Source: Neobacillus pocheonensis
GTDB lineage: Bacteria; Bacillota; Bacilli; Bacillales; Cytobacillaceae
DNA: 64,000 nt
Assembly (NCBI GenBank): GCA_023702235.1
Contig: JAMQCR010000001.1
Span: 1,426,001-1,490,000, forward strand
Direction: 5' to 3'
Numbering within the stretch: position 1 is the stretch's first letter; the number at the start of each line of letters is the position of its first letter. The notes beneath the pieces are model-generated. The model ran no database searches. It had not been told where the DNA came from and worked only from the letters and a program-made list of their open reading frames with translations. This document shows positions 1 to 8,647 of this stretch, in pieces. Position numbers and translations under genes: made by a program.

Positions 1-2
1 CA

Positions 3-521
3 ATTACACAATTAATCGTGTTTGGAAACGAACACCATAACATAATCCTTATGGCGGGCTGGCTACAGACTGTCGGCACACTTCTCCTTGTGTTGTTTGC
101 TATCGCAATTGTCCATGTGGCAGGAGCAACAACTCGATTCTCGGGTTGGTTTACAATGTTCGGTGGTATCGTCCTCATGATGGTCAGCGTTATCGAAGTC
201 ATATTCTACATTAACTTTTTAACAAGCACTGTAAGCACACTGTTGGAAAACCTCAACTTGATTAGGGCAGTCCAACACGCATTCTCTATGGTAGCAGCGC
301 CAATTATCTTTCTACCATTGGGAACCGTAATTCTTGGGTCACGGGTCCTTCCACAAGTGTTCGGGTATCTTGCACTTTTGCTGGGTGTCGCCTTTTCAAT
401 CTTCGGGATGGTATGTCTCTTTGGTCCGTTCCAGTACGTGGTCGACTATTTGGCGATGGGTCAAGGGGGATGGTGGCTACTCGCTGCAATCACGCTGCTC
501 GTTCAAAAAGAGACGACATAA
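3..521 (+). CDS. Integral membrane protein, 5' end cut by window edge
   Basis: The reading frame is open to the first base, so the true start lies outside the window; the GTG at 18 is only the first possible internal start. The visible part is very hydrophobic, with four or five likely membrane helices and a short polar C-terminus ending in KETT. It resembles small DUF4386-like multispan proteins of Bacillales, but I see no diagnostic motif and assign no function. A strong hairpin terminator follows about 115 bases downstream. Its base composition is more GC-rich than that of the next genes. Confidence 0.6.
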   Translation: MTQLIVFGNEHHNIILMAGWLQTVGTLLLVLFAIAIVHVAGATTRFSGWFTMFGGIVLMMVSVIEVIFYINFLTSTVSTLLENLNLIRAVQHAFSMVAAPIIFLPLGTVILGSRVLPQVFGYLALLLGVAFSIFGMVCLFGPFQYVVDYLAMGQGGWWLLAAITLLVQKETT

Positions 522-635
522 GCAAAAACAGGGTAAACAAGATTGTTTTCTGTCAGCTTAACTGTTTAACATGCGGGGTTCCTACGAGTCAACCCTTGTT
601 GTTTTACTTTTGGGTGAACAAAAAAATCATAACTA

Positions 636-672
636 AAGGGCGCATTTCTGGAGCAAGAAATGCGCCTCTTTT
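636..672 (+). terminator. Rho-independent terminator
   Basis: An 11-bp perfect stem (639-649 with 656-666) encloses a 6-base loop and is followed by CTCTTTTAA. It ends transcription of the membrane-protein gene. Confidence 0.7.
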
Positions 673-801
673 AATGAATTGGGCATTTAGTTGAGTAACT
701 AACTCTAAAGATAAATGGATAATTGTGTTAAAATATAAGGGAAAATTATGAAGAATTATACTTAAAGTACTATTATATAGAGTGTAAATAGGAGGCGTAT
801 T

Positions 802-1335
802 ATGAAGAACCAACGGAAGATAGTGCTGTTTATTGCTCAAAGCTTGGATGGGTATATCGCAACAAAAGAAGACTCTTTAGATTGGTTATTTAAAGTTGAG
901 GGTGAAGGGGATAATGGCTATTCGGAATTTTTTGAAACGATAGACACAATCTTAATTGGTAAAAGAACATATGATTGGATTATGACACACGAAAAAGGTC
1001 AATTCCCATATCAAAATAAAGATTGTTACGTTTTTTCTAGGTTACCATTAGACGATACGAACGATGTTAAATTTGTATATGAAGACATTGTTAACTTTAC
1101 TCATAACTTGAAAAAAGAAGAAGGAAAAAATATTTGGATCGTTGGTGGTGGAGACTTACTACATACGTTTTTAATAGAAAAATTAGTCGATGAACTGATT
1201 TTGACAATTGCACCAACTATCATCGGAGAGGGAATTCCTTTATTTAAAGTAGGTGATTATCAACTTGACCTTTCTCTAAAAGGTACAAGAACCTTTAATC
1301 AATTTGTTGAATTACATTACATAGTAAAAAAATGA
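802..1335 (+). CDS. RibD C-terminal domain / dihydrofolate reductase-like protein
   Basis: A 177-residue single-domain protein of the RibD_C (DHFR-fold) family. It opens with the characteristic N-terminal strand and loop (IAQSLDGYIA), has the mid-domain LIGKRTYDW segment, and carries the nucleotide-binding IWIVGGGDLLHTFL motif near residue 115. Family members are NAD(P)H-dependent reductases; the stand-alone Bacillus paralogues (YwjB/YyaP type) have no firm substrate, so riboflavin synthesis should not be assumed. The ATG has a clear GGAGG ribosome site 7 bases upstream. The gene is monocistronic and ends before a strong terminator. Confidence 0.85.
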   Translation: MKNQRKIVLFIAQSLDGYIATKEDSLDWLFKVEGEGDNGYSEFFETIDTILIGKRTYDWIMTHEKGQFPYQNKDCYVFSRLPLDDTNDVKFVYEDIVNFTHNLKKEEGKNIWIVGGGDLLHTFLIEKLVDELILTIAPTIIGEGIPLFKVGDYQLDLSLKGTRTFNQFVELHYIVKK

Positions 1336-1400
1336 ACACAAATACTCTTCAACTAAAATAGCTGGGAAGCCATTTTTGAGCTCTTTCGCATTTTTCAATA

Positions 1401-1428
1401 TTCCGCAATCGGGCGCTTTAATTGAATA
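1401..1428 (+). repeat. Short dispersed repeat, family B
   Basis: Degenerate copy of the motif 'tcaa-aa-gggcgc-ttaattgaa' that recurs between genes in this window (for example 8136, 17111, 17166, 18934, 26650). Here it directly precedes a terminator hairpin. Confidence 0.5.
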
Positions 1429-1475
1429 AAAGAAGAGCACATATTAATCATAATATGTGCTCTTCTTTATTTTTA
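1428..1475 (+). terminator. Strong terminator
   Basis: A perfect stem of about 18 bp (1428-1446 with 1451-1468) with a 4-base loop, followed by ATTTTT. It can serve the reductase gene. Confidence 0.75.
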
Positions 1476-1623
1476 AGGATTTTTATTATTTAGTTCTTGA
1501 TAATTTACATTATGTTGAAAGTTATTGTGGTTTTGGTTTGGTTTTTTCATACATGCACTTACTTCGAACTTCCCTCATACTTTAGTTTAAAATTTCTTCT
1601 TTGTATAGAAATGGGGAGAAGTA

Positions 1624-2571
1624 GTGAAGTTCATTAATAAGATTTTTAATAAAATGAAATATTCTCCTAGTAAAAAGAAGGATATGCTTGTGTTGGGGGC
1701 AAAATTTCAAAACCAAACTTCTAAACAAACGGATGCAAAAGAACAAAAAAATGAATATAGAATAAGGGATGTAGAAAAATATTTTCGCCCATCGTGCCTT
1801 CCTATTTTGAATAACCGTGTAATGGATTTTCATTTTTTTAATCCATATTATGATAAATCATATGATGAAATTGTTCTTCCATCTTCACTTATGAATTCAC
1901 CAGAAAATACAATTATCAATTATTTCAGCATTCTTCGTGAGGCTGCAAATCTTACCAGAAATCAAATAGGTGGTTGTGGAACAGTAGGTATGGCTAAAAT
2001 ACCTTATCCTGTAGCATTTAATTTCTTGACAAAGGATTTTCAGAAAAAGGTATCTTATACTTCGTATCTTCAATCTTTTAAAGGGATCGGACATATTAAT
2101 CTGATTAAGTTAAACAAATTACCTGTCGAGAGCCACTCCCAAACCAAACGATTTTTTATTGAACTTGAAACCATTGAGGGTTCCTCCAAGAATCTTACTT
2201 ATTTTGCATATTATTATGGATATGTCTACCTTAGAAAGGAAAAAAGCATATATAAAATTGAGGATATTACATTAGTCGGTGAGGACTTTCTCTGCGCTGC
2301 CTATCACCTTTGGCAGCATGATGCAGAAGCTGTCGTAGATATTGAGTATGGTAATTGGTGTAAGTTGGTTAAAAAAAGATTGCCAACAAAGAAGGATGGA
2401 TACATTAAGAAAATTGATTTCGAGGGTACAGATGGTAACGAATATCGTTTTGTCTTTTTTGAATTAACGAATGATACAGATGTTTTAGTTGCTCAATATA
2501 AAAAGGGTCTTAAGGCTAAATGGGAATTGATTAAAATTGATCCTGAAAAATGCTTAAGGGAAAACAAATAA
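1624..2571 (+). CDS. Hypothetical protein, 315 aa
   Basis: Soluble protein of unknown function. The start is GTG, 7 bases after GGGGAG. The first 45 residues are Lys/Gln-rich and low in complexity; from about residue 50 (YRIRDVEKYFRPS) the protein looks globular, with several aromatic beta-type segments (YFAYYYGYVYLRK). I see no signal peptide, no membrane helix and no catalytic motif that I recognise. Codon use matches its neighbours. It stands alone, with a weak hairpin about 100 bases downstream. Confidence 0.6.
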   Translation: MKFINKIFNKMKYSPSKKKDMLVLGAKFQNQTSKQTDAKEQKNEYRIRDVEKYFRPSCLPILNNRVMDFHFFNPYYDKSYDEIVLPSSLMNSPENTIINYFSILREAANLTRNQIGGCGTVGMAKIPYPVAFNFLTKDFQKKVSYTSYLQSFKGIGHINLIKLNKLPVESHSQTKRFFIELETIEGSSKNLTYFAYYYGYVYLRKEKSIYKIEDITLVGEDFLCAAYHLWQHDAEAVVDIEYGNWCKLVKKRLPTKKDGYIKKIDFEGTDGNEYRFVFFELTNDTDVLVAQYKKGLKAKWELIKIDPEKCLRENK

Positions 2572-2854
2572 TATCTTCCTTAATTCTTTAACCTGAAATA
2601 AATGAATATATGGGTAGTTGACCAGGGACTTTTCTCCGATGATATGTTGAATTTGATTTTGAACACAAAAAGAGCAATCCTTTATAGGTTTGCTCTAGGC
2701 TTAATGCTTGAATTTAAACTAAGCGTATAATATACATTATATTCATTTAAACTATCAAAATCATATGGTATACTCATCATATAATGCTTCTTTTTGACTC
2801 GATTTGGTATGATTTTTAAGTAGTTAAACTCAGCATATAAGTGAAGAGGCCAGA

Positions 2855-3772
2855 ATGATGATAGAAGAATATATTGTTAGTCTTCAGAAAAAGAACAAAT
2901 CCCCAAAAACCATTATTTCCTATCGGAATGATATCCATATATTTTTAGATGATTTACATATTCATCCAGATCAATTTGTGACTGCAACGGATGTAAGAAA
3001 GTGGATTAATGGTTTGTTAAATCCACATGAAGGAAAGCCTTTAGCGATTACGACGATTAATCGCCGATTAAATTCTTTACGAAGTTTTTATTCATGGGCG
3101 CAAAAAAGTAATAGACTGCCACATAATCCAATGGAGGAAATCCCTGAATTAAAATCTGCTGATGAAGATCAAGAAAAGATCATGTGGCTTACAGAAGAAG
3201 AATTTGAAGATCTTTTACATAGGGTGAGAAAGACACCGGTCAAAAGCAGGGGAGTGGATCCCGAAGAAAAGTACCGACGTGATCGCGCCATTATTTATGT
3301 ATTGACGTACGCTGGTTTGAGGGTGGATGAACTATCAAACTTAAAGTTAACCGATCTTGACTTGGAGTTAAGGCGTATTCGGATATTGGGGAAAGGTCGG
3401 AAGCTTCGGACGGTACCAATGTCCAATACCTTGTGGCAGGAACTGAATGACTGGTTAATGTTTAGAGCTGAAATGTCAAATAAGAAACCTCATGTGGAAG
3501 AGTCACCTTTTGTGTTTTATAGCCAGCGATCAGCAAAATTTACAGTCCGTGGTATCCAGTCGATGATTGAAAATTACAGTTTGCCAAAGAAAAAATTAAC
3601 GCCTCATATGTTCAGGGATACATTCTGCAAATGGATGTTAAAAGCAACGAATAATGACATTGAAAAGGTGAGGAGACTCGCTGGTCATAGCAACATTTCA
3701 ACCACGGCAAGGTATTTAAAAGATTCCTATAGTGACTTGGCAGATGCTGTGGAAGCTATGCCGAAATTTTAA
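2855..3772 (+). CDS. Tyrosine recombinase (phage-integrase family)
   Basis: A 305-residue site-specific recombinase with the usual two domains: an N-terminal SAM-like core-binding domain (about residues 1-95) and the catalytic domain. The catalytic set is complete: Arg156 (GLRVDELSNL), the HMFR box giving His251 and Arg254, His278 (LAGHSN) and the nucleophile Tyr287 (TARYLKDS). It is XerC/D-like in size and lacks the extra N-terminal arm-binding domain of large phage integrases. Tandem ATGs follow a GAGG site. No phage genes adjoin it; a broken serine recombinase and a restriction-enzyme fragment follow, suggesting the edge of an eroded mobile element. Confidence 0.85.
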   Translation: MMIEEYIVSLQKKNKSPKTIISYRNDIHIFLDDLHIHPDQFVTATDVRKWINGLLNPHEGKPLAITTINRRLNSLRSFYSWAQKSNRLPHNPMEEIPELKSADEDQEKIMWLTEEEFEDLLHRVRKTPVKSRGVDPEEKYRRDRAIIYVLTYAGLRVDELSNLKLTDLDLELRRIRILGKGRKLRTVPMSNTLWQELNDWLMFRAEMSNKKPHVEESPFVFYSQRSAKFTVRGIQSMIENYSLPKKKLTPHMFRDTFCKWMLKATNNDIEKVRRLAGHSNISTTARYLKDSYSDLADAVEAMPKF

Positions 3773-3897
3773 TCTACGCGAGTTGATGTTTTGGTTATGA
3801 AGTTGGAACTTTTGTTAAATACAACAAAATATAAGTTAACTTAGACAAAAGTTAATTTTGGATGGCAAAAGATGAACACAATGGAATTTGAAAATGG

Positions 3898-4099
3898 AAG
3901 CGTTAAGGAATTGATGGGGCAATGAAAAATGGCGTAGTTTTTGGCAGACCGAAATCTATTATTACGAAGAATTTAAACAAGTTTATCATCGATGGAAATC
4001 GGGAGAAATGAAAGCAGTAAAAGCCATGCAGGAAATAGGTCAAAAAAGACGACTTTTTATAAACTTGTCATAGAGTATGAAGTGGTAGCACAAGATTAA
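3898..4099 (+). pseudogene. Serine recombinase (resolvase) C-terminal remnant
   Basis: Three frames join into the C-terminus of a Tn3-type resolvase. GIDGAMKNGVVFGRPK (3915-3960) is the end of the catalytic domain after helix E. It shifts frame into EEFKQVYHRWKSGEMKAVKAM, then again into KKTTFYKLVIEYE, the helix-turn-helix that binds DNA. At least two frameshifts and loss of the N-terminal catalytic-serine part make it non-functional. It lies between an intact tyrosine recombinase and a restriction-modification fragment. Confidence 0.75.
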
Positions 4100-4115
4100 A
4101 CTTATATAAAAAGGT

Positions 4116-4862
4116 GGGGTTGTAGTTACTTATCGTGATTCTGAAAAAGATTTTGGAGAAATTGGAGTTTTTACAACTTCTAAAGAATTAAATTCTATTC
4201 TCTCTAAAGTTGAAAAGAAAACTGATGTAACCTTGGACACCGTAATTTCAGGACGTGGCATTTACCGATTAACAAAAACTGCGCTTGAAGAGCATCCAGA
4301 AATTGAAAAAATTCAATCTAAAGGGCATAAAACAGACGTAGGTTCTGGTGCGCTAAGAATTTTATCGGACATCATATTCTTCGAGAAAATGCCAAACGAT
4401 GGTAAAGAATACGTTCAAGTTTTAGGGCTGTTAAATAATCAACGTGTATTTTATTGGATTGATAGAAGATATTTGAGCAATCCTTTGAATTTTGAAAAAT
4501 ATAAAGTCATTGTTCCAAAAGCAAATGGAACAGGATCTATTGGTGAAGTATTAAGTACACCCCTCATAGGGTTCACTGAAACATTTATTTCTATTGGAGC
4601 ATTTGAAACAGAATATGAGGCAAATGCTGCGCTAAATTACGTAAAATCAAAATTTGCTCGTACTATGCTTGGAATTTTGAAAATTACTCAAGATAATCCT
4701 AGAGATAAATGGTCAAAAGTTCCATTGCAAGATTTTACCCCTTCTTCTGATATTGACTGGTCCAAATCTATCCCAGAAATCGACCAACAACTTTATAAGA
4801 AATATGGGCTAGTTGAAATGGAAATCGCCTTTATTGAAGATAAAGTCAAGGCGATGGAATAG
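4116..4862 (+). pseudogene. C-terminal fragment of a restriction-modification enzyme
   Basis: The conserved part resembles the C-terminal specificity/endonuclease region of Eco57I-like type II (or related) restriction-modification proteins: KFARTMLGILKITQDN, then KWSKVPLQDFT, SSDIDWSKS and EIDQQLYKKYGL. The frame is open from 4116 but holds no ATG, GTG or TTG before a TTG at 4233, although the 39 upstream codons look coding (VTYRDSEKDFGEIGVFTTS). So the gene has lost its methylase domain and its start, or is expressed only from the internal TTG (209 aa). The family call rests on remembered motif similarity. Confidence 0.6.
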
Positions 4863-4942
4863 GCTCTATGGTTGATAAAAAACAATATACTAGTAGAGAA
4901 CACACATTCCTCAGTTTGCATTAAAGCCCTTTGAAGTTTCTA

Positions 4943-4985
4943 AGAAGCCAGCACCTTTAATAAAAGGAAAGCTGGCTTTCTGTTT
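4943..4985 (+). terminator. Terminator
   Basis: AAGCCAGC (4945-4952) pairs with GCTGGCTT (4971-4978), with an inner CCTTT/AAAGG stem, then TCTGTTT. The rest of the gap between 4863 and 5223 shows nothing else I can support. Confidence 0.6.
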
Positions 4986-5223
4986 GCTAGGAGATACAGT
5001 ACTTACTATATCATAGCTTGTTTACAATTTAGTTAGATAAATAGAACAATTTGGTAATCTTCTTTACAGTTTGGTTAATGAATAATAACAGTTTAACAGT
5101 GTCTAAAAGTTGTACCTTCTGTACACTAATGGTATTGAGTAAATGGGGAGGATATCCTTTTCCCTCTCAGAAAAAACCATGTAGGATAAGGATTGATTAA
5201 CGCAGAAAAAAGGAGACTACTTG

Positions 5224-5562
5224 ATGAGCTACCAAACAAAAAAACAATCGATCGGCTACATTTTGAAAACCGCCTTAAAAACGGAAATTCCGGCAAACCG
5301 ATTGATGGATATTGCCCTGGCATCATTGAAAATAGTCGAGGACCGGAATGATATTAACAACCATGAAAGGATGAACTTTGCAGAAAAGGTTGTACAACAA
5401 ATTGAATTAAGCGAGGAGTTTCAAAAAGACCTGAAGCGTGAGATGGTCTGGACGTTCGATAACACCGCGGTCGGAGAAGCGGAGAATGTATATGAAGGAT
5501 TCGCCAAATTGTTTCCGGTACAATTCCAAAAGCCGTGGGATAGTGATGTAAAAAGAGTTTAA
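5224..5562 (+). CDS. Small hypothetical protein
   Basis: About 112 residues, acidic and alpha-helical in character, with no motif I recognise. A TTG at 5221 directly precedes the ATG at 5224; the ATG is preferred because AGGAG at 5211 is then 8 bases away. It ends 15 bases before the next gene on the same strand, so the two form an operon. Base composition is a little more GC-rich than its surroundings. Confidence 0.55.
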   Translation: MSYQTKKQSIGYILKTALKTEIPANRLMDIALASLKIVEDRNDINNHERMNFAEKVVQQIELSEEFQKDLKREMVWTFDNTAVGEAENVYEGFAKLFPVQFQKPWDSDVKRV

Positions 5563-5577
5563 GGGAAAGGAAGTTGA

Positions 5578-6426
5578 ATGATGGGATTTACGATTAGATG
5601 CAATCAATGCGGAAATGAAGTAGAGCTGTATCAAACGGACACGGTTAATCGAATCGGTCGAAATGATGAAAAAATCTTTTCTCATACGAATGGGCTTGCA
5701 TGTGATTGCGGGAATAAGGTTCATAACAATTTAACAAAAGAATTTTTCTTTCAAGTAAAACAGTGTGGTCTACACGTTGAGGAGCATATCATACGTCTGC
5801 AAAATTTCACTTACCAATTGAATGGGTATGAAGCCGTATGGGCAAGCGGATGTTTATCGAGAGCGTTAGGAATTATCGATTCATCCTTAACGATCCTGGA
5901 ATTGCTGCCAATCGTAACAAAACGTCATTCTGAAGGATATGATCACCTCGTTGCAATGTCAAAATCCTCTTATTCATATGACAACTTACTGAGCCTTTTC
6001 CACGATTTACTCGATAATATTGGGTTTATGTATGGTGTGAAAGTATTGAAAAACAGTGTAGAAGAACGTGCATCATCCTTTTTTCAACTGTTTGACCGTA
6101 ATGAAGGGAAGCTTTCCAATCCATCAACAAATGAAAATATCAATCAAACTCTCCAAGACATTTATGAAAATGCGAAGGAATTCGCTGATCGGGATAATCA
6201 ATATAAACACAAATTTTCCCCTGGGTTGATTCAGCTTCATCAGCCGGAAGGATTTATTCGCAGTCTAGGAAGTTCAGCTGGCAATATCTCTGATTTTCTT
6301 GATCTGGGTGCCGTCCCTACAGATAAAGCATATAGCGATGCTAGGAAAATAAAAGACGAAGTCTTATATTTAGCTCTTTCTTGCGCGGTGCAGTTAATCT
6401 TTTATGATAATGAAGGGCTGTTATAA
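5578..6426 (+). CDS. Hypothetical protein with N-terminal zinc ribbon
   Basis: A 282-residue protein. Residues about 8-11 (CNQC) and 42-44 (CDC) form a likely four-cysteine zinc ribbon; the rest is helical and soluble with no recognisable catalytic motif. Two ATG codons lie at the start (5578 and 5581) after AAGGAAG. It follows the 5224 gene closely, so the pair is probably co-transcribed and may form one function. I do not recognise the family. Confidence 0.55.
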   Translation: MMGFTIRCNQCGNEVELYQTDTVNRIGRNDEKIFSHTNGLACDCGNKVHNNLTKEFFFQVKQCGLHVEEHIIRLQNFTYQLNGYEAVWASGCLSRALGIIDSSLTILELLPIVTKRHSEGYDHLVAMSKSSYSYDNLLSLFHDLLDNIGFMYGVKVLKNSVEERASSFFQLFDRNEGKLSNPSTNENINQTLQDIYENAKEFADRDNQYKHKFSPGLIQLHQPEGFIRSLGSSAGNISDFLDLGAVPTDKAYSDARKIKDEVLYLALSCAVQLIFYDNEGLL

Positions 6427-6464
6427 CCTCTGTTGTCCAGATACCAAAATCCCCAACTCTTAGA

Positions 6465-6485
6465 GGGGCACCACCAGCAAAACGC
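6465..6485 (+). repeat. 21-bp inverted repeat, left copy
   Basis: Matches the reverse complement of 7149-7169 with one mismatch (core CACCAGCAAAACGC). The pair brackets the Tyr/His-rich spore-type gene with its terminator, about 0.7 kb. Confidence 0.6.
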
Positions 6486-6567
6486 AAATTTACAACGTTA
6501 AGTAGTTTGAGACAATGGGAAATCTTTTAACATGGTGATTTCATTATATATGAATAGGCTATAAAAA

Positions 6568-6592
6568 AAGCCCACTTCAAAGGTGGGACTAA
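6568..6592 (-). terminator. Terminator of the Tyr/His-rich gene
   Basis: Read on the minus strand, CCCACCT-TTGA-AGTGGG is followed by CTTTTTTTA. It lies just downstream of the 6611-6808 gene. Confidence 0.75.
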
Positions 6593-6610
6593 CTGTCTTT
6601 ACCAATTACA

Positions 6611-6808
6611 TTACCAACCGGACCAGTGCCTCATGGGCACGGAAAAAGTTGCGTCCATACTATGATGATAATGAGGATGGTAGTGGGGATGGTAGTACCC
6701 CATTCCATAGGATGGGTATCCGTATCCCATATAGGTTCCGTAGTAAGGATATGGCATATATCCTGTTCCATAATGATGAGGCATATAGGTTCTCATGTCT
6801 GAATTCAT
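6611..6808 (-). CDS. Tyr/His/Gly-rich small protein, probable spore coat component
   Basis: A 65-residue protein that is nearly all Tyr, His, Gly, Pro and Met, with tandem YGTGYMPYPYYGTYMGYGYP-like stretches and a histidine cluster (HPHYHPHYHH) before a short polar tail. This composition is typical of cross-linked coat or crust proteins of bacilli, but no named family is certain. The ATG is preceded by GTAGGTG at good spacing, and a perfect terminator lies just beyond the stop, so the gene is real although short. A second in-frame ATG lies four codons in. Confidence 0.7.
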   Translation of the reverse strand: MNSDMRTYMPHHYGTGYMPYPYYGTYMGYGYPSYGMGYYHPHYHPHYHHSMDATFSVPMRHWSGW

Positions 6809-7148
6809 GTTTTCACCTACTTTTTTGAGGGGAATGTCTAGCCTATTTTATGTTATGATACTGTACTAGGAAAGAGCTTATCTTTATTCAGATTAGGTGA
6901 TTACGTACTAATCAACAGCCATTGTTATAATTCCTGAGAAAAGATGTAAATTTATTTGAAAATTCGTTACAAAAATTCACAGCGTTAACGATATTTAATG
7001 TCATAAAGCTTACTTAATGACATAGTAGAAAGATAGTTCAAATCTGTATGTCAAAAGGCGAATTATCTCATTTTTACATATGTCATTTTTTTAAAGTACA
7101 TTTTGAAATGCTTTTCTGATGGTACTTAATCCTTAGCGTGGTTTTTTC

Positions 7149-7169
7149 GCGTTTTGCTGGTGGTACCCC
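7149..7169 (-). repeat. 21-bp inverted repeat, right copy
   Basis: Partner of 6465-6485; it is followed at once by a family A dispersed repeat. No transposase lies between the copies. Confidence 0.6.
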
Positions 7170-7172
7170 TTA

Positions 7173-7218
7173 TTGAAGTAACCTGCCACGTTACTTTAAG
7201 TATATTTCTTCACAATCT
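7173..7218 (+). repeat. Dispersed repeat, family A
   Basis: Degenerate element of the form 'ttgaa-taac...gtta-tttaagt-atttcttcacaatct'. Other copies are at 8181, 10178, 12787 (reverse), 16281 (reverse), 24461, 25690 and 58906 (reverse). Confidence 0.6.
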
Positions 7219-7762
7219 CTTCTTTATATTTACATAAATATCCATTTATTTTATTTGAATAAGTACCGAAAACGTGCATTTTTGAGACTAAATATCACTC
7301 AGTTTAAAATGTCCTGCATACCGTTAGTTTCTAGAACCAAAACTCATTCTCAAAAACAAAGTTCCGTCAAAACGAATCAAAACCATTTTTGGGAAGTTCT
7401 TAGCGTACAAGATTTCCGAAATGTTGGCGAGACCCCTAATGGTACAACTTTCTCTTCCTGTATCTTCTTCAAAGGTGCGTGTAAGAACTTCTGCATATCC
7501 TCTTGATTTCCTGCTATAAATATTCGACTTAATTCTCCTACGCTTAACTTTTACTTTTCTCAGTTCTTTTAAGTCCTTTGAATAATCCTTTTTGTGTTCA
7601 ACGAGAGTACACTCTGCCAGAACAAGTAAAAATGTAGTAAAATCAATGTATAAATTTGTTCAAACAGACTTGTTCAGAATATGGTTGATAGCCTTCCTAC
7701 TTGGCCAATAATAAAAGACCCTAAGGAATGTTCCCTAGAGCCGTTTATAGATATGCGAACTA

Positions 7763-8035
7763 TTATTTAACTGCTTCCTTTAATTCCTTGCCTGGTTTAA
7801 AAGCTGGAATTTTAGAAGCTTGGATCTGAATTTCCTCTCCTGTTTGTGGGTTACGACCGGTTCGAGCTGCACGTTCACGTACTTCAAATGTTCCAAATCC
7901 AATTAACTGGATTTTTTCTTCCTTTGCAAGTGTATTTGAGATGGTTTCAAATAATGCATCCACAGCTGCTGTGGCATCTTTCTTTGTTAGTTCTGCTTGT
8001 GTTGCAACAGCATTTACTAATTCCGTCTTATTCAT
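7763..8035 (-). CDS. hup: HU family DNA-binding protein
   Basis: A 90-residue HU/HBsu-like nucleoid protein. The N-terminal dimerisation helices ([20 protein letters not shown]) and the DNA-bending arm are complete: [21 protein letters not shown] with the intercalating proline in RNP, then the C-terminal helix [15 protein letters not shown]. It would act as a homodimer compacting DNA. The start ATG follows GGGGAG on the minus strand. An imperfect hairpin near 7710-7740 may end the transcript. Bacilli carry one essential chromosomal copy, so this may be an additional plasmid-type paralogue; the sequence alone does not decide. Confidence 0.92.
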   Translation of the reverse strand: MNKTELVNAVATQAELTKKDATAAVDALFETISNTLAKEEKIQLIGFGTFEVRERAARTGRNPQTGEEIQIQASKIPAFKPGKELKEAVK

Positions 8036-8180
8036 ATCAACTCTCCCCTTTAATTGGCTTTCTTGTAATTATTCTCCATATGTGCAAAAAAGCCCTTTTT
8101 ATCCACTAACTTTAAGATAGCGTTAAATCTTTTTTATTCAATTAATGCGCCCGTTTGTTGAAGATCATTGCTAAGCATTG

Positions 8181-8220
8181 TTGAAGAAAACCCCCCGTTA
8201 AGTACAATTCTTCACAATTT
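8181..8220 (+). repeat. Dispersed repeat, family A
   Basis: Copy ending in AATTCTTCACAATTT. It lies just after a family B motif at 8136-8166, so the two families occur here as a composite. Confidence 0.5.
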
Positions 8221-8276
8221 CGCATGAAATATTATTAATTCACTTAGGCACTAAACAATTTGTTATTATTATGATA

Positions 8277-8305
8277 AGCTAATATCGAAATTCGATATTA
8301 GCTTA
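8277..8305. promoter_or_regulatory. Perfect palindrome, likely PadR operator
   Basis: Fourteen bases (AAGCTAATATCGAA) are repeated in inverted form around one central base, just upstream of the PadR gene. PadR regulators bind such palindromes and usually control their own operon, so this is probably the operator of the padR-chrA pair. Confidence 0.65.
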
Positions 8306-8314
8306 CGAAAAGAG

Positions 8315-8632
8315 GTGAGTGAAATCGAGGAACGCGTCCTACGAAAGTTGTTTCTTGGATTCATTCAAATCCATATCCTGCATCACGCAAAGATGGAACC
8401 TATTTATGGCATGTGGATGCTGGAGGAACTTGCGGAGCACGGTTACAACATAAGTGCTGGTACACTGTATCCCGTGTTGCATACCCTGGAAAAGGAAGGT
8501 CTTTTGCATAGAGAAGATCGGCTAGTAGAGGGGAAAATCAGAAAATATTACACCACAACATCGCTTGGAGCAGTAGTCCTTGATGAAGCCAGAAAAAAGG
8601 CACACGAACTGTTTAAAGAGATCAAAGACTAA
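8315..8632 (+). CDS. PadR family transcriptional regulator (ChrI-like)
   Basis: A 105-residue winged-helix repressor. It has the PadR core: IQIHILHHAKMEPIYGMWMLEEL (helices 1-2), NISAGTLYPVLHTLEKEGLL (recognition helix) and the wing REDRLVEGKIRKYYTTT. It lies 15 bases before a chromate transporter gene, and PadR-type ChrI regulators are known to control chrA in Bacillus cereus, so a chromate-responsive role is inferred. The start is uncertain: the only standard codon (GTG at 8315) sits inside the AGAGGTGAG ribosome site, whereas proper spacing points to an ATC at 8324. A perfect palindrome just upstream is the likely operator. Confidence 0.8.
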   Translation: MSEIEERVLRKLFLGFIQIHILHHAKMEPIYGMWMLEELAEHGYNISAGTLYPVLHTLEKEGLLHREDRLVEGKIRKYYTTTSLGAVVLDEARKKAHELFKEIKD

Positions 8633-8647
8633 GAGGGGGAATGTCGG

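Larger units (their letters stand above)
6809..7762. other. Long gap with repeats and a start-less open frame
   Basis: It holds the right copy of an inverted repeat (7149-7169) and a family A dispersed repeat (7173-7218). On the minus strand a frame of about 110 codons (roughly 7660 to the stop at 7324) is open but has no ATG, GTG or TTG start; it is Lys/Arg-rich at first (KELRKVKVKRRRIK) and I cannot assign it. It may be the tail of a dead gene. Confidence 0.35.

Noticed and set aside
2668..2697. Terminator AGAGCAATCC/GGTTTGCTCT
   Set aside because: Only a weak imperfect stem with no following T-run.
7255..7506. 83-codon plus-strand frame in the gap before hup
   Set aside because: No start context; it overlaps a better-looking (but start-less) frame on the other strand.
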